Positions 7,835 through 15,688 of a stretch of 46,172 bases of DNA are shown one piece after another. The position numbers were made by a program, and so were the translations under genes. The stretch covers positions 1-46,172 of the forward strand of contig JAJBUG010000048.1 of the NCBI GenBank assembly GCA_020860515.1, in the 5' to 3' direction. The number at the start of each line of letters is the position of its first letter. Positions within the stretch are counted from its first letter, which is position 1. Source of the DNA: Bacteroidales bacterium. Its GTDB lineage: Bacteria > Bacteroidota > Bacteroidia > Bacteroidales > Muribaculaceae. The notes beneath the pieces were generated by a model. It searched no databases. It was not told where the DNA came from and saw nothing but the letters and a program-made list of their open reading frames with translations.

Positions 7835-9088
7835 TTAGCGCTGCGAGGTCACATTGGCCTCATACTCCTCAATCACAGGTATGAAAGCATCGCCCACAGG
7901 CACATTGTTTTTGAGGCAATACATATCCCAGACAGCGGCCCAGGGCATAGACTTAGCCTCCTCGAGCATAGCCAAGCGCTGGAAGCCACGATCCTTAAGC
8001 TCAAGGTCACGAATTGTCTCCACAGGTTCAAGCAAAGCGCAGAGCATGGACTTCTGGGCTGCGCGGCTGCCAATCACATAGGCACCGATGCGATTGATTG
8101 AGGCATCGAAATAATCGAGGCCAAAGTGCACGCGGTCGATTGCATCGGCGCGCACAATCTCCTTGCACAGGTTGATGGTGGGATCCTCCACGATTGTCAC
8201 ATGGTCGCTGTCCCAGCGCACGCCACGCGTAACATGCAGCATAAGCTCCGGCACATACAGCAGCATCGACGACACCTTGTCGGCAGCATCCTCAAGCGGG
8301 TGGTAGTGGCCAGTGTCGATGGTGTAAATCTTTTGGTTCTGCACGCAGTAACCCACGATGAATTCGAGTGAGCCGCTGGTGAAGCTCTCCAGGCCGATGC
8401 CAAAAGTCTTAGATTCCAGACAATCGCGCATGTGCTCGTACTTGGTGGCAAAAATCTCATCGAGGCTATCCTTGAAAAGCCGGCGATAGAGATACTTATT
8501 GACGGTGACGTCTTTCGAGCCGTCGTGCACCCACAGATTCATGATGCAGGGGTCGCCCTGAGCGCGGCCAATCTCGTTGGCAATAGCGCGGCAGCGCTTG
8601 GTATGTTCAATCCAAAAGCGGCGAATCTCGGGGTCTGGATTCGACAAGGACAGGTTTCCGCTCTTGGGGTGTGAAAACGATGACGAGTTGAAGTCGAGCT
8701 TGATGTTGTGCTGCAGAGCCCAGTCAATCCAGCTTTGGAAATGCTCGATGCCGATTTGGTCGCGGTCAACAAACTGGCCCTTGAAGTCGCCATATATAGC
8801 GTGAAGATTGAGGCGGTGCTGGCCCGGGATGAGCGACATTGCCTTGAGGATGTCGGCTCGGAGCTCGTCGATGTTGCGGGCGCGGCCTGGGTAATTGCCA
8901 GTGGTCTGGATGCCGCCAGAGAGTGCGCCAGCCTTGGGTTCAAAGCCCACCACATCGTCGGCCTGCCAGCAATGGATTGAGAGGTGAAACTGGTTCATGC
9001 GGTCGAGCACCTGGTCTGTGTCAATGCCAATTTCGGCATAGCGGTCGCGAGCTAACTCATAAGCCCGCTGAATCTGGATTTCTTTCAT
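7835..9088 (-). CDS. rhaA: L-rhamnose isomerase
   Basis: A 417-residue cytoplasmic TIM-barrel isomerase that converts L-rhamnose to L-rhamnulose using divalent metal. Recognisable segments are SIHCWQADDVVGFE near the N-terminus, LNLHAIYGD, LDFNSSSFSHPK, a metal-site MNLWVHDGSKD and the later DTGHYHPLE. The length matches E. coli RhaA (419). It is the first enzyme of the pathway and the first gene of the rha run, 63 bp downstream of the secreted esterase gene. The gap contains two direct repeats that could bind a regulator. Confidence 0.95.
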   Translation of the reverse strand: MKEIQIQRAYELARDRYAEIGIDTDQVLDRMNQFHLSIHCWQADDVVGFEPKAGALSGGIQTTGNYPGRARNIDELRADILKAMSLIPGQHRLNLHAIYGDFKGQFVDRDQIGIEHFQSWIDWALQHNIKLDFNSSSFSHPKSGNLSLSNPDPEIRRFWIEHTKRCRAIANEIGRAQGDPCIMNLWVHDGSKDVTVNKYLYRRLFKDSLDEIFATKYEHMRDCLESKTFGIGLESFTSGSLEFIVGYCVQNQKIYTIDTGHYHPLEDAADKVSSMLLYVPELMLHVTRGVRWDSDHVTIVEDPTINLCKEIVRADAIDRVHFGLDYFDASINRIGAYVIGSRAAQKSMLCALLEPVETIRDLELKDRGFQRLAMLEEAKSMPWAAVWDMYCLKNNVPVGDAFIPVIEEYEANVTSQR

Positions 9089-9122
9089 TGGTATAGTTGT
9101 TTTTGTATTAGGTCAAAGCATT

Positions 9123-9144
9123 AATCACATGTTGAAATCACATG
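9123..9144. promoter_or_regulatory. Tandem direct repeat before rhaA
   Basis: AATCACATG occurs at 9123-9131 and again at 9136-9144, a 13-bp period, in the 63-bp gap between the esterase gene and rhaA. Tandem half-sites are the binding pattern of AraC-family regulators such as rhamnose activators, so this is a candidate operator. No -7 box is clear nearby. Confidence 0.35.
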
Positions 9145-9151
9145 ACTACTC

Positions 9152-11266
9152 TCACTTTACAATCACGCGGAGGCGGTCGATGTTTGCAATGGGGGTGTAG
9201 AGTTGGTCGCGGCCATTGCGCTGGCTGGTGACGCGGAGGGCCACGAAGTAGGTGCCGGGCTCATCAAATGCAAAAGTATCCGAGAATTTTACTGTGCAGC
9301 CATCGTCGCTGTAGCTGCCTGATTTGGCCAAATCGGTAGTGTGGGTGTACGACGCACCGTCAGTGCTCCACTCAGCTTTTACAACCTTGCCCTGGCCCTG
9401 AGGCACCTGAGCAACGGCATCGATTTGCACAGGCTGGCCCGGAGATACCGTAACGGCCTTTTGCCCCTCAACCGTAATGCTGGCCACAGGCTGGATGCCA
9501 CGTCGCTCGTCGGCAGTCGCAGGCACCACAACCTGGCCTCCCTGCTCGATGGTGTAATTGGTGGTTTCGGCTGGAGCAACGCCGCGCTCTACCCAGTCGC
9601 TGATGTCGAGCAGGGCTTGCTGAAGCACGCCGTTGTAGCTGACGGCGTGTGTCGGGTCGCCGAGCTGACCCTCGCCGTCGCCATGGAGAGCGCGGTCAGT
9701 GTACCACAGGCGGAACATATCGTCAGCCTTGTCGCCCTGAGTCTCCTTAATGCGGTTGCGATACCAGTCGCCCTGCCAGGGGAAAGATTCGCGGTCGTAG
9801 AGCGAACACAGAAGGATCACCTTGCCATTGATATTGCCTGAGGGAATGCAGCCTGAGGCCCCCATTGTAAAAATCGGGCCCAGGAGCATGGGACGCTGGG
9901 GATATTTGGGATTGCCCTTGTTGTCGCGGAAATAGTCCCACACATAAAAGTCGGGGCTTGGAATCTGGTGGCGATGGTAAGTTTGCACTGCCAAGAAATC
10001 AGAATTGTCAACAGTCACCTCGTCGCCCACTTGGATTTTAGCCAGCACGTCAAGTCCGTTGGTCGGGGCCAACACAACGCTCTGACCATTCGAGGCTCGC
10101 AGTTGCAGCACCTCGTCCTTTGCCTTTCCGCCATTAATCATCAAGTCAGCTCCCATACCGATATCTCCTACCTCATCAGCAAGGCGGAAAGCTACAGGCT
10201 GCTTTGAGCCTGCATTTCCGGCAGCATCCCATGCACGGTCAGCACTGCCCTTGTCGGCAGGGTCCATCGGCTCAACCAAGCCCATTGCCTCCGCTTGGTC
10301 CTGGGTGTATATTTCTGCAATTTTAGTTGGCCGTTGGATTCGAGCAGCCAAAAGCGAGGGAGTGGGATTGGCCCCAAGGTAGCCGTGCTCATTCCAAAAA
10401 TCATGGTGGAAATACTGCTCATCCATAGCCACCACGCTCTTGTAGAGCACCAGGAATCCATGCACGTCCATTTCGCGCCAGCCATACCACGATTTGAGAG
10501 GGAACCCCATAGCTGTGGCTTCCTTCAATGCCTCGTATTCCTCCTGGTTAAGGCCGGCATAGGGGTCGCCGCTGCCACCCGGCTCCAAGGCATCGGCAAT
10601 CTGAGGCAGCTTATCCTTGAGTATTCGCAACGCATTCATGCGCACGGCAAACATGCTGGGTATTGCCACAGGCGAACCTAACACGAATGGCACAGCGCCA
10701 TCCCAGGTATGGGTGTTCTCGATGCAGCCTAAGGTGCGATATGCACCGCCCGAACCACCAAATACATAGCCATAAGGCCGGTCTCCGCCAAAAATGTCTT
10801 GCATAATCACACGCGAGAACTCAGCGCAAGCAGCATGCGAGCGATAGGCGCCAATCGTAGCCTCAGGCTGTTTGCCGCCGTTGGTGAAATCTGTCTTGCC
10901 GCCTCCGTTAGTCTCGATAAAGGCCGCTCCATTCTCTACAGAAAAGCCAATCATGTTGTAGCTGTCGTTAGCGTACTGAGCCACCGTCTCACTGTCAGGG
11001 AAAGGTGTGACGTACTGGAAGAAACGCCCGGTGTATTCCTTTTTATTCATTGGCAGATAAAGCGAAAACTTGGTGCCATTGTCATATCCGCCATGGATAT
11101 AGCGATGCTTGACGGGCGATGTGCATACCTCGTCGATGTCAACATAGGGATTTTTGAAAGCTGTGTCGGGTGACACATATCCGAAATCCTTGCCCACCAA
11201 GCCCTTGGCCTGGCCAACAAGGGCCACGAGCAGCAATGCAGCCAATATTTTTAAACCTTTAGCCAT
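9152..11266 (-). CDS. Secreted alpha/beta-hydrolase-like protein (putative esterase) with C-terminal PKD/Ig-like domain
   Basis: A 704-residue exported protein with a signal peptide over about residues 1-22. The central region contains YGYVFGGSGGAYRTLG. GGSGG (Ser172) resembles the nucleophile elbow of serine esterases, and the following TLGCIENTHTWDG resembles tannase/feruloyl-esterase-like hydrolases. Residues around 600-704 look like an all-beta PKD/Ig-type domain (VTVSPGQPVQIDAVAQVPQG through YFVALRVTS). I do not recognise the exact family, so an esterase role (removing acyl groups from glycans) is an inference from the elbow motif and the context. It sits between GH3 and rhaA on the same strand. 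If it belongs to the rha operon, it would be the promoter-proximal gene, since the 144-bp gap upstream carries a strong dyad. Confidence 0.5.
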   Translation of the reverse strand: MAKGLKILAALLLVALVGQAKGLVGKDFGYVSPDTAFKNPYVDIDEVCTSPVKHRYIHGGYDNGTKFSLYLPMNKKEYTGRFFQYVTPFPDSETVAQYANDSYNMIGFSVENGAAFIETNGGGKTDFTNGGKQPEATIGAYRSHAACAEFSRVIMQDIFGGDRPYGYVFGGSGGAYRTLGCIENTHTWDGAVPFVLGSPVAIPSMFAVRMNALRILKDKLPQIADALEPGGSGDPYAGLNQEEYEALKEATAMGFPLKSWYGWREMDVHGFLVLYKSVVAMDEQYFHHDFWNEHGYLGANPTPSLLAARIQRPTKIAEIYTQDQAEAMGLVEPMDPADKGSADRAWDAAGNAGSKQPVAFRLADEVGDIGMGADLMINGGKAKDEVLQLRASNGQSVVLAPTNGLDVLAKIQVGDEVTVDNSDFLAVQTYHRHQIPSPDFYVWDYFRDNKGNPKYPQRPMLLGPIFTMGASGCIPSGNINGKVILLCSLYDRESFPWQGDWYRNRIKETQGDKADDMFRLWYTDRALHGDGEGQLGDPTHAVSYNGVLQQALLDISDWVERGVAPAETTNYTIEQGGQVVVPATADERRGIQPVASITVEGQKAVTVSPGQPVQIDAVAQVPQGQGKVVKAEWSTDGASYTHTTDLAKSGSYSDDGCTVKFSDTFAFDEPGTYFVALRVTSQRNGRDQLYTPIANIDRLRVIVK

Positions 11267-11355
11267 AGAAAAGTGATATTTTTTTGGTCTTTGTGAAAAA
11301 ATTGCATCTTCTTGCCATGGGTTTTGAGGATAACACCTAAACCCTGCAAAAAGTA

Positions 11356-11401
11356 TGTCATAAACGCGGGTGAGGGTGTGTCATAAATCATTTATGACAC
11401 A
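11356..11401. promoter_or_regulatory. Operator-like dyad with three TGTCATAAA half-sites
   Basis: A near-perfect palindrome, TGTGTCATAAAT-C-ATTTATGACACA, lies at 11377-11401. A third half-site TGTCATAAA lies at 11356-11364, 23 bp from the matching half of the dyad (11379-11387). There is no T-run, so a terminator is unlikely. It lies 90-135 bp upstream of the esterase gene that precedes the rha genes. Confidence 0.5.
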
Positions 11402-11410
11402 ACCACAAAC

Positions 11411-13747
11411 TCATTGCAGATTGAGAATAGGACGGCAACGCTCAGTTATGCGTCCCTCAAGGGTGACTGGGAGCGTATGGCGGATATCGCGGCTGGAGGC
11501 GCCAAGTTGGAGGGCATATTCGCCGCCGTCGAGCACCCATGCGCTTTGCTCCTCGTCGAACGAGGCAAGGCTTTCAACTGGAATGGCAATGGTTACTGTT
11601 TCGGTAGCTCCAGGCTGCAGCAGTCCAGTCTTGGCAAAACCTTTTAGTTCGTGTGCTGGCTTGGGCAGCGCCTCGTTTGCTGGAGCCTTGGCATAAGCCT
11701 GCACTACTTCGCGGCCAGCCACCTTGCCAGTGTTCTTCACATCAACAGTGAGCAGTATCTTGCCGTCAGCCAACTGCACAGCCGGATTTTTGTAGTCAAA
11801 CTTAGTGTATGACAAGCCATAGCCAAATGGATAAGCCACCTCTGTGCCATCGGTATCGTAGGCGCGATAGCCAACGAATATGCCCTCGCCATAATTGCTG
11901 TCATAGACTCCAGCCCCACGACCCACAGTGTCAACAGGCTGTCGGTGCATAAACTTGTCGGCATCTTCGGCCGTGAATGCATCGGGATTGATGAAATACG
12001 CGGCCGAAGGCACATCGGCATAATTTAAGGGGAATGACATTGTAAGCTTGCCCGATGGATTTACAATGCCCGACAACACGTCGGCAATGGCATTGCCAGT
12101 TTCTTGACCGCCCATCCAAGCCAGCAATATAGCGTCGGGCATGTCGCGCCACGATGCTGTTTCGATGACGCCCGGTATATTGAGGACAACCACAGCCTTT
12201 TTGCCGCGCTTGTGGAATGCATTGGTGACATTTTTCACCAACTGCTGCTCGGCATCGGTCAAATAATACTCATCATGATGACGGTCAGCTGCCTCGCCGG
12301 CCGACTTGCCAATAGTGATTATTGCGACATCAGCGACATCGGCAGCCTCGGCTGCCTGAGATGCGCTAACAGGCATTTCAGGAATCAGAGTGCGCGTATC
12401 AAACCAGCTCTTCTCCGGCAGCTTGGCCTTTTCTTGATTTCCATACTCCTTATACGTGTCAGCCAATGCAGTTGCCACTGTATATCCAGCCCCCTCCAGG
12501 CCATCAATCATCGACACTGTGTAGGCACTGTTGACATCGCCGCTGCCAGTGCCGCCAGGTATTATGTCATAGCTGGTGCATCCAAACAGGGCCACTGTTT
12601 TGCCCGGCTTGAGCGGCAGTGCATTTTTATTATTCTTAAGCAGCACCATGCCCTGAGTGGCAGCATTGCGTGCGGTGGCAGCATGAGCCTTTAAGTCAGG
12701 AGCGTTTGAAGCCACATATCCATGGTATCGAGGCGTTTTCATCACGTATTCCAGGATTTTAGCCACGTTGCGATCAACGATGTCCATCGGCAGAGTGCCC
12801 TGTTTGATTGCATTGGTCAGCATCTCGACCTGCATTTTGTGGCCAGGCTGAATCATGTCGTTGCCGGCAAGCACCATCTCAATGGGATTGCGGCCTCCAT
12901 ACCAATCGCTCGTCACCATTCCCTCGAATCCCCACTCATGACGCAACAGGTCGGTAAGCAGGTCGGCGCGCTGGGCAGTGTGGGTGCCATTAAGCAGATT
13001 GTATGATGACATTACGGTCCAGGGCTGGGCCTTTTTCACCGCTATTTCAAAGGGCTTGAGATAAATCTCACGCTGGGTGCGCGGCGAAGCGATGGAATTG
13101 TTGTCAGTGCGATTGGTCTCCTGGTTATTAAGGGCGAAATGCTTAAGGCTGGTGCCAATTCCATTGCTCTGCAATCCCATAATCATGGCAGCGGCCATCT
13201 CGCCCGATACTAATGGATCCTCGCTGTAATATTCAAAATTGCGGCCGCACAGCGGGTTGCGATGGATATTTGTGGCCGGGGCCAACAACACATCGCAGCC
13301 ATATTCGAGCACCTCATTGCCCATAGCAGCGCCCACCTCGTGCACCAATGCCGTATCCCACGAGCACGCAAGCGTAGTTTCAATAGGGAAATGGGTGCAA
13401 TAATAGGTATTGTTGTCATCTTTGCGCGTAGGGTTGATGCGCAATCCGGCCGGGCCGTCAGCCAATACGGTGACGGGGATGCCCAGGCGTTCTACACCAT
13501 TGCTTTGACCCGCAGCCCCAGGCACCAAGTCGCCGCTGTTGCCGATTGCCGCGCTATAGACAGCTGTGAATGTGCTGCCAAAGCCCACAATCAAGTTCAC
13601 TTTTTCATCGACCGTCATAGCGTCAACGACATCTTGAATCGAGGCTTGCCCCAACTGCGGGGCTTCCTGCGCTACACACAAAATGGGCATAGCGGCCAAC
13701 GCCACGCCCATTGCATAGTTCAAATAATTATACCAACCAATTTTCAT
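11411..13747 (-). CDS. Glycoside hydrolase family 3, secreted (beta-glucosidase type)
   Basis: A 778-residue periplasmic or surface enzyme with a signal peptide (residues 1-26, ending LCVAQ). The order is GH3 N-terminal TIM barrel, GH3 C-terminal alpha/beta sandwich, then a fibronectin-III-like domain (from about 660). The catalytic nucleophile is Asp281 in GFEGMVTSDWYGG. Supporting motifs are GTSLKHFALNNQE and NPLCGRNFEYYSEDP. Members release terminal non-reducing beta-linked glucose or similar sugars from oligosaccharides. It follows susD by 235 bp, has a -7 box of its own at 13765-13772 and precedes the esterase gene, so it may be transcribed both from the susCD promoter and locally. Confidence 0.92.
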   Translation of the reverse strand: MKIGWYNYLNYAMGVALAAMPILCVAQEAPQLGQASIQDVVDAMTVDEKVNLIVGFGSTFTAVYSAAIGNSGDLVPGAAGQSNGVERLGIPVTVLADGPAGLRINPTRKDDNNTYYCTHFPIETTLACSWDTALVHEVGAAMGNEVLEYGCDVLLAPATNIHRNPLCGRNFEYYSEDPLVSGEMAAAMIMGLQSNGIGTSLKHFALNNQETNRTDNNSIASPRTQREIYLKPFEIAVKKAQPWTVMSSYNLLNGTHTAQRADLLTDLLRHEWGFEGMVTSDWYGGRNPIEMVLAGNDMIQPGHKMQVEMLTNAIKQGTLPMDIVDRNVAKILEYVMKTPRYHGYVASNAPDLKAHAATARNAATQGMVLLKNNKNALPLKPGKTVALFGCTSYDIIPGGTGSGDVNSAYTVSMIDGLEGAGYTVATALADTYKEYGNQEKAKLPEKSWFDTRTLIPEMPVSASQAAEAADVADVAIITIGKSAGEAADRHHDEYYLTDAEQQLVKNVTNAFHKRGKKAVVVLNIPGVIETASWRDMPDAILLAWMGGQETGNAIADVLSGIVNPSGKLTMSFPLNYADVPSAAYFINPDAFTAEDADKFMHRQPVDTVGRGAGVYDSNYGEGIFVGYRAYDTDGTEVAYPFGYGLSYTKFDYKNPAVQLADGKILLTVDVKNTGKVAGREVVQAYAKAPANEALPKPAHELKGFAKTGLLQPGATETVTIAIPVESLASFDEEQSAWVLDGGEYALQLGASSRDIRHTLPVTLEGRITERCRPILNLQ

Positions 13748-13764
13748 GCTTATTTAATTTTTTA

Positions 13765-13772
13765 CAAAGTTA
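13765..13772 (-). promoter_or_regulatory. -7 promoter box for the GH3 gene
   Basis: On the minus strand TAACTTTG matches TAnnTTTG and lies 17 bp upstream of the ATG at 13747. The -33 element is weak. Confidence 0.5.
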
Positions 13773-13869
13773 CAAAATAATCCACATTAATTACTATACA
13801 TCTTTACCATAATATTTTACTTTTGGCAGAAAAATCAAGGTCTTTTGACTGAATTGGCGCATTTAAATT

Positions 13870-13901
13870 CGGGGCGACCAATCTCACGACTGGTCGCCCC
13901 G
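13870..13901 (-). terminator. Hairpin after susD
   Basis: A perfect 11-bp GC-rich stem (CGGGGCGACCA / TGGTCGCCCCG) with a 10-nt loop lies about 80 bp after the susD stop. The tract behind it is AT-rich but not a clean T-run. It may terminate or attenuate susCD transcription, or protect the susCD mRNA 3' end. Confidence 0.55.
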
Positions 13902-13982
13902 AGGCGCAAAATAATTGGGTTAATCTTTTTTACCAACCTTAATGCTTTTATCTATCAACATTTTACAGGAATATTCTTAGAA

Positions 13983-15638
13983 TTACCAACCTGGATTCTG
14001 CTGCAAGTTAGGATTGTTATTGATGTCAGAAGCTGGGATTGGGAAGAGTTCGTTCTTGCCAGCCTTGAAGCCCGGAGCACCAGTGGCAGTCTCTGCAATC
14101 TGAGAATCGTAGAGATTAAAGGTCATGCCGAACATTTCCGTCGTTCCGGCCTCGTTGATTGTGCATGAGTATGAAGCCTTTCCTACATTTGCCAGCACAG
14201 TCGGAGCATCGCCCCAGCGCACCAGGTCGATAAAGCGGCAGCCCTCTGCGAAGAGCTCGGCACGGCGTTCAGCCTTCACGCCATAGGTGGCATCGTCCAT
14301 CGACAGTTGGGGGGCTGCATCCAAACCAGCGCGTGTACGCACCTTGTTGAGAGCCTCCAAGCCTGTAAGGGCGCCATTGGCACCACCTTGTGCCACAGCC
14401 TCAGCATAGTCGAGAAGCACCTCGGCATAGCGCAGATATACAGTGTTGCGCTTTGTGTACCAATTAGGCATCTGGCCTGCCAAATCGTCGATCAAAGTCA
14501 AGTCTTTAACCTTGAAATAGCCCTGACAGCCAGCAATGGTGTAGGGATAATTCATAAACATTGCCTGGTAGCTCATCAGAGCGCTGGGGTAGTCGCAGAG
14601 GGTCTGCTGGTAACGGGTAGTAGTTCCATCGGCGGTGGCATCGTGAGAACCCATAAACTGAGCAAACTCAAGGCTGGGATAAGCTCCCATTCCGAATGTC
14701 ATGTAAAGGCTGCCATAAGTGGTAGAATATACACCGAAGTCGGCTGAGAAGCAAATCAAGTCGAAGCTGCCATCTTGGGCTATCTCCACCTGAGCGTCAT
14801 CGGAGAAGTTGTATTCCCACAAGTTTTCACAACTGAAATCAATAGCTGATGAGTTGATGGTTGCAAAGTCAGGCACCAAGTCATATTTCCCGGTTGCGAT
14901 AACCTTGTTATAGAGAGTTGAGGCTGCTTCGGTATATTTCTTCTGCCACAGTTGTGCCTTGCCCAGGTAAGCGTAAGCAGCTTCGCGAGTGATGCGGCCG
15001 CCAATGGTTGACTGCCCGTCGAGTCCGCTCTTGGTGGGCAGAGCCTCAGCTGCCTCGCTAAGTTCTTTTTCCACAAAAGCCCAGCTCTCAGAGGCGGGAG
15101 TGTTGCCCTCAGTGCCATCCAGGACATGGTCAGCCAATGGTGGATTACCAAAAAGCTGCACCAGATTCATCATGGCTATGGCTCGGATGGCACGAGCTTC
15201 GGCAATGACTTGGTTCTTCACGTCAGTGCTTGCAACCTCATTTGAGGGCAGATTCTCGATAATCATATTGCACCAGTAGGCCCAACGATAGTAATAGCTA
15301 TAGATGGCAGCATAGGTGTTGGCATCGCTGGCCTCGTTGTACTTGTAGCCATCAGCTGACTCATCGCTCATGCGCGACAACTCGTACTGCAGTGAGCAGT
15401 AGCTTGCCGGTTCGCCGCCGGCTACCAGCACTGACTGGTAGCTGTTGCCCTTGATGGTTGCATACACAGCAGCAATGAACTGCTTGGTTTGCTGATCGTC
15501 AGCTGAGGCATAAGTATCGACGCCATTGACACCGGGCTGCTCGATATCGAGCAGGTTGTTAGAGCAAGCGCTTGCTCCCCAAAGCAGAGCCACACAGCCT
15601 GCTAGGTTTATGATATTTTGAAATTTCATATTTTTCAT
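13983..15638 (-). CDS. SusD/RagB-family outer-membrane glycan-binding lipoprotein
   Basis: A 551-residue surface lipoprotein. The signal sequence ends GASACSNN with the lipid-modified cysteine near residue 25, followed by LLDIEQPG. The SusD fold is shown by repeated TPR-like helices (ARAIRAIAMMNLVQLFG, YLGKAQLWQKKYTEAA) and the C-terminal AERRAELFAEGCRFIDLVRWG and FPIPASDINNNPNLQQNPGW motifs, which are nearly invariant in the family. It caps the SusC channel and binds the glycan. The gene is 50 bp downstream of the susC homologue on the same strand. The sequence does not show which glycan it binds. Confidence 0.95.
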   Translation of the reverse strand: MKNMKFQNIINLAGCVALLWGASACSNNLLDIEQPGVNGVDTYASADDQQTKQFIAAVYATIKGNSYQSVLVAGGEPASYCSLQYELSRMSDESADGYKYNEASDANTYAAIYSYYYRWAYWCNMIIENLPSNEVASTDVKNQVIAEARAIRAIAMMNLVQLFGNPPLADHVLDGTEGNTPASESWAFVEKELSEAAEALPTKSGLDGQSTIGGRITREAAYAYLGKAQLWQKKYTEAASTLYNKVIATGKYDLVPDFATINSSAIDFSCENLWEYNFSDDAQVEIAQDGSFDLICFSADFGVYSTTYGSLYMTFGMGAYPSLEFAQFMGSHDATADGTTTRYQQTLCDYPSALMSYQAMFMNYPYTIAGCQGYFKVKDLTLIDDLAGQMPNWYTKRNTVYLRYAEVLLDYAEAVAQGGANGALTGLEALNKVRTRAGLDAAPQLSMDDATYGVKAERRAELFAEGCRFIDLVRWGDAPTVLANVGKASYSCTINEAGTTEMFGMTFNLYDSQIAETATGAPGFKAGKNELFPIPASDINNNPNLQQNPGW

Positions 15639-15688
15639 TTTAAATTGTGAAGGGAGGAAAGGATAAAATGAGGAGAGAGAAGAAATAC

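Noticed and set aside
13870..13901. Attachment site or mobile element end after susD
   Set aside because: It is a single hairpin in the usual place for a terminator, with no flanking duplication or recombinase gene.
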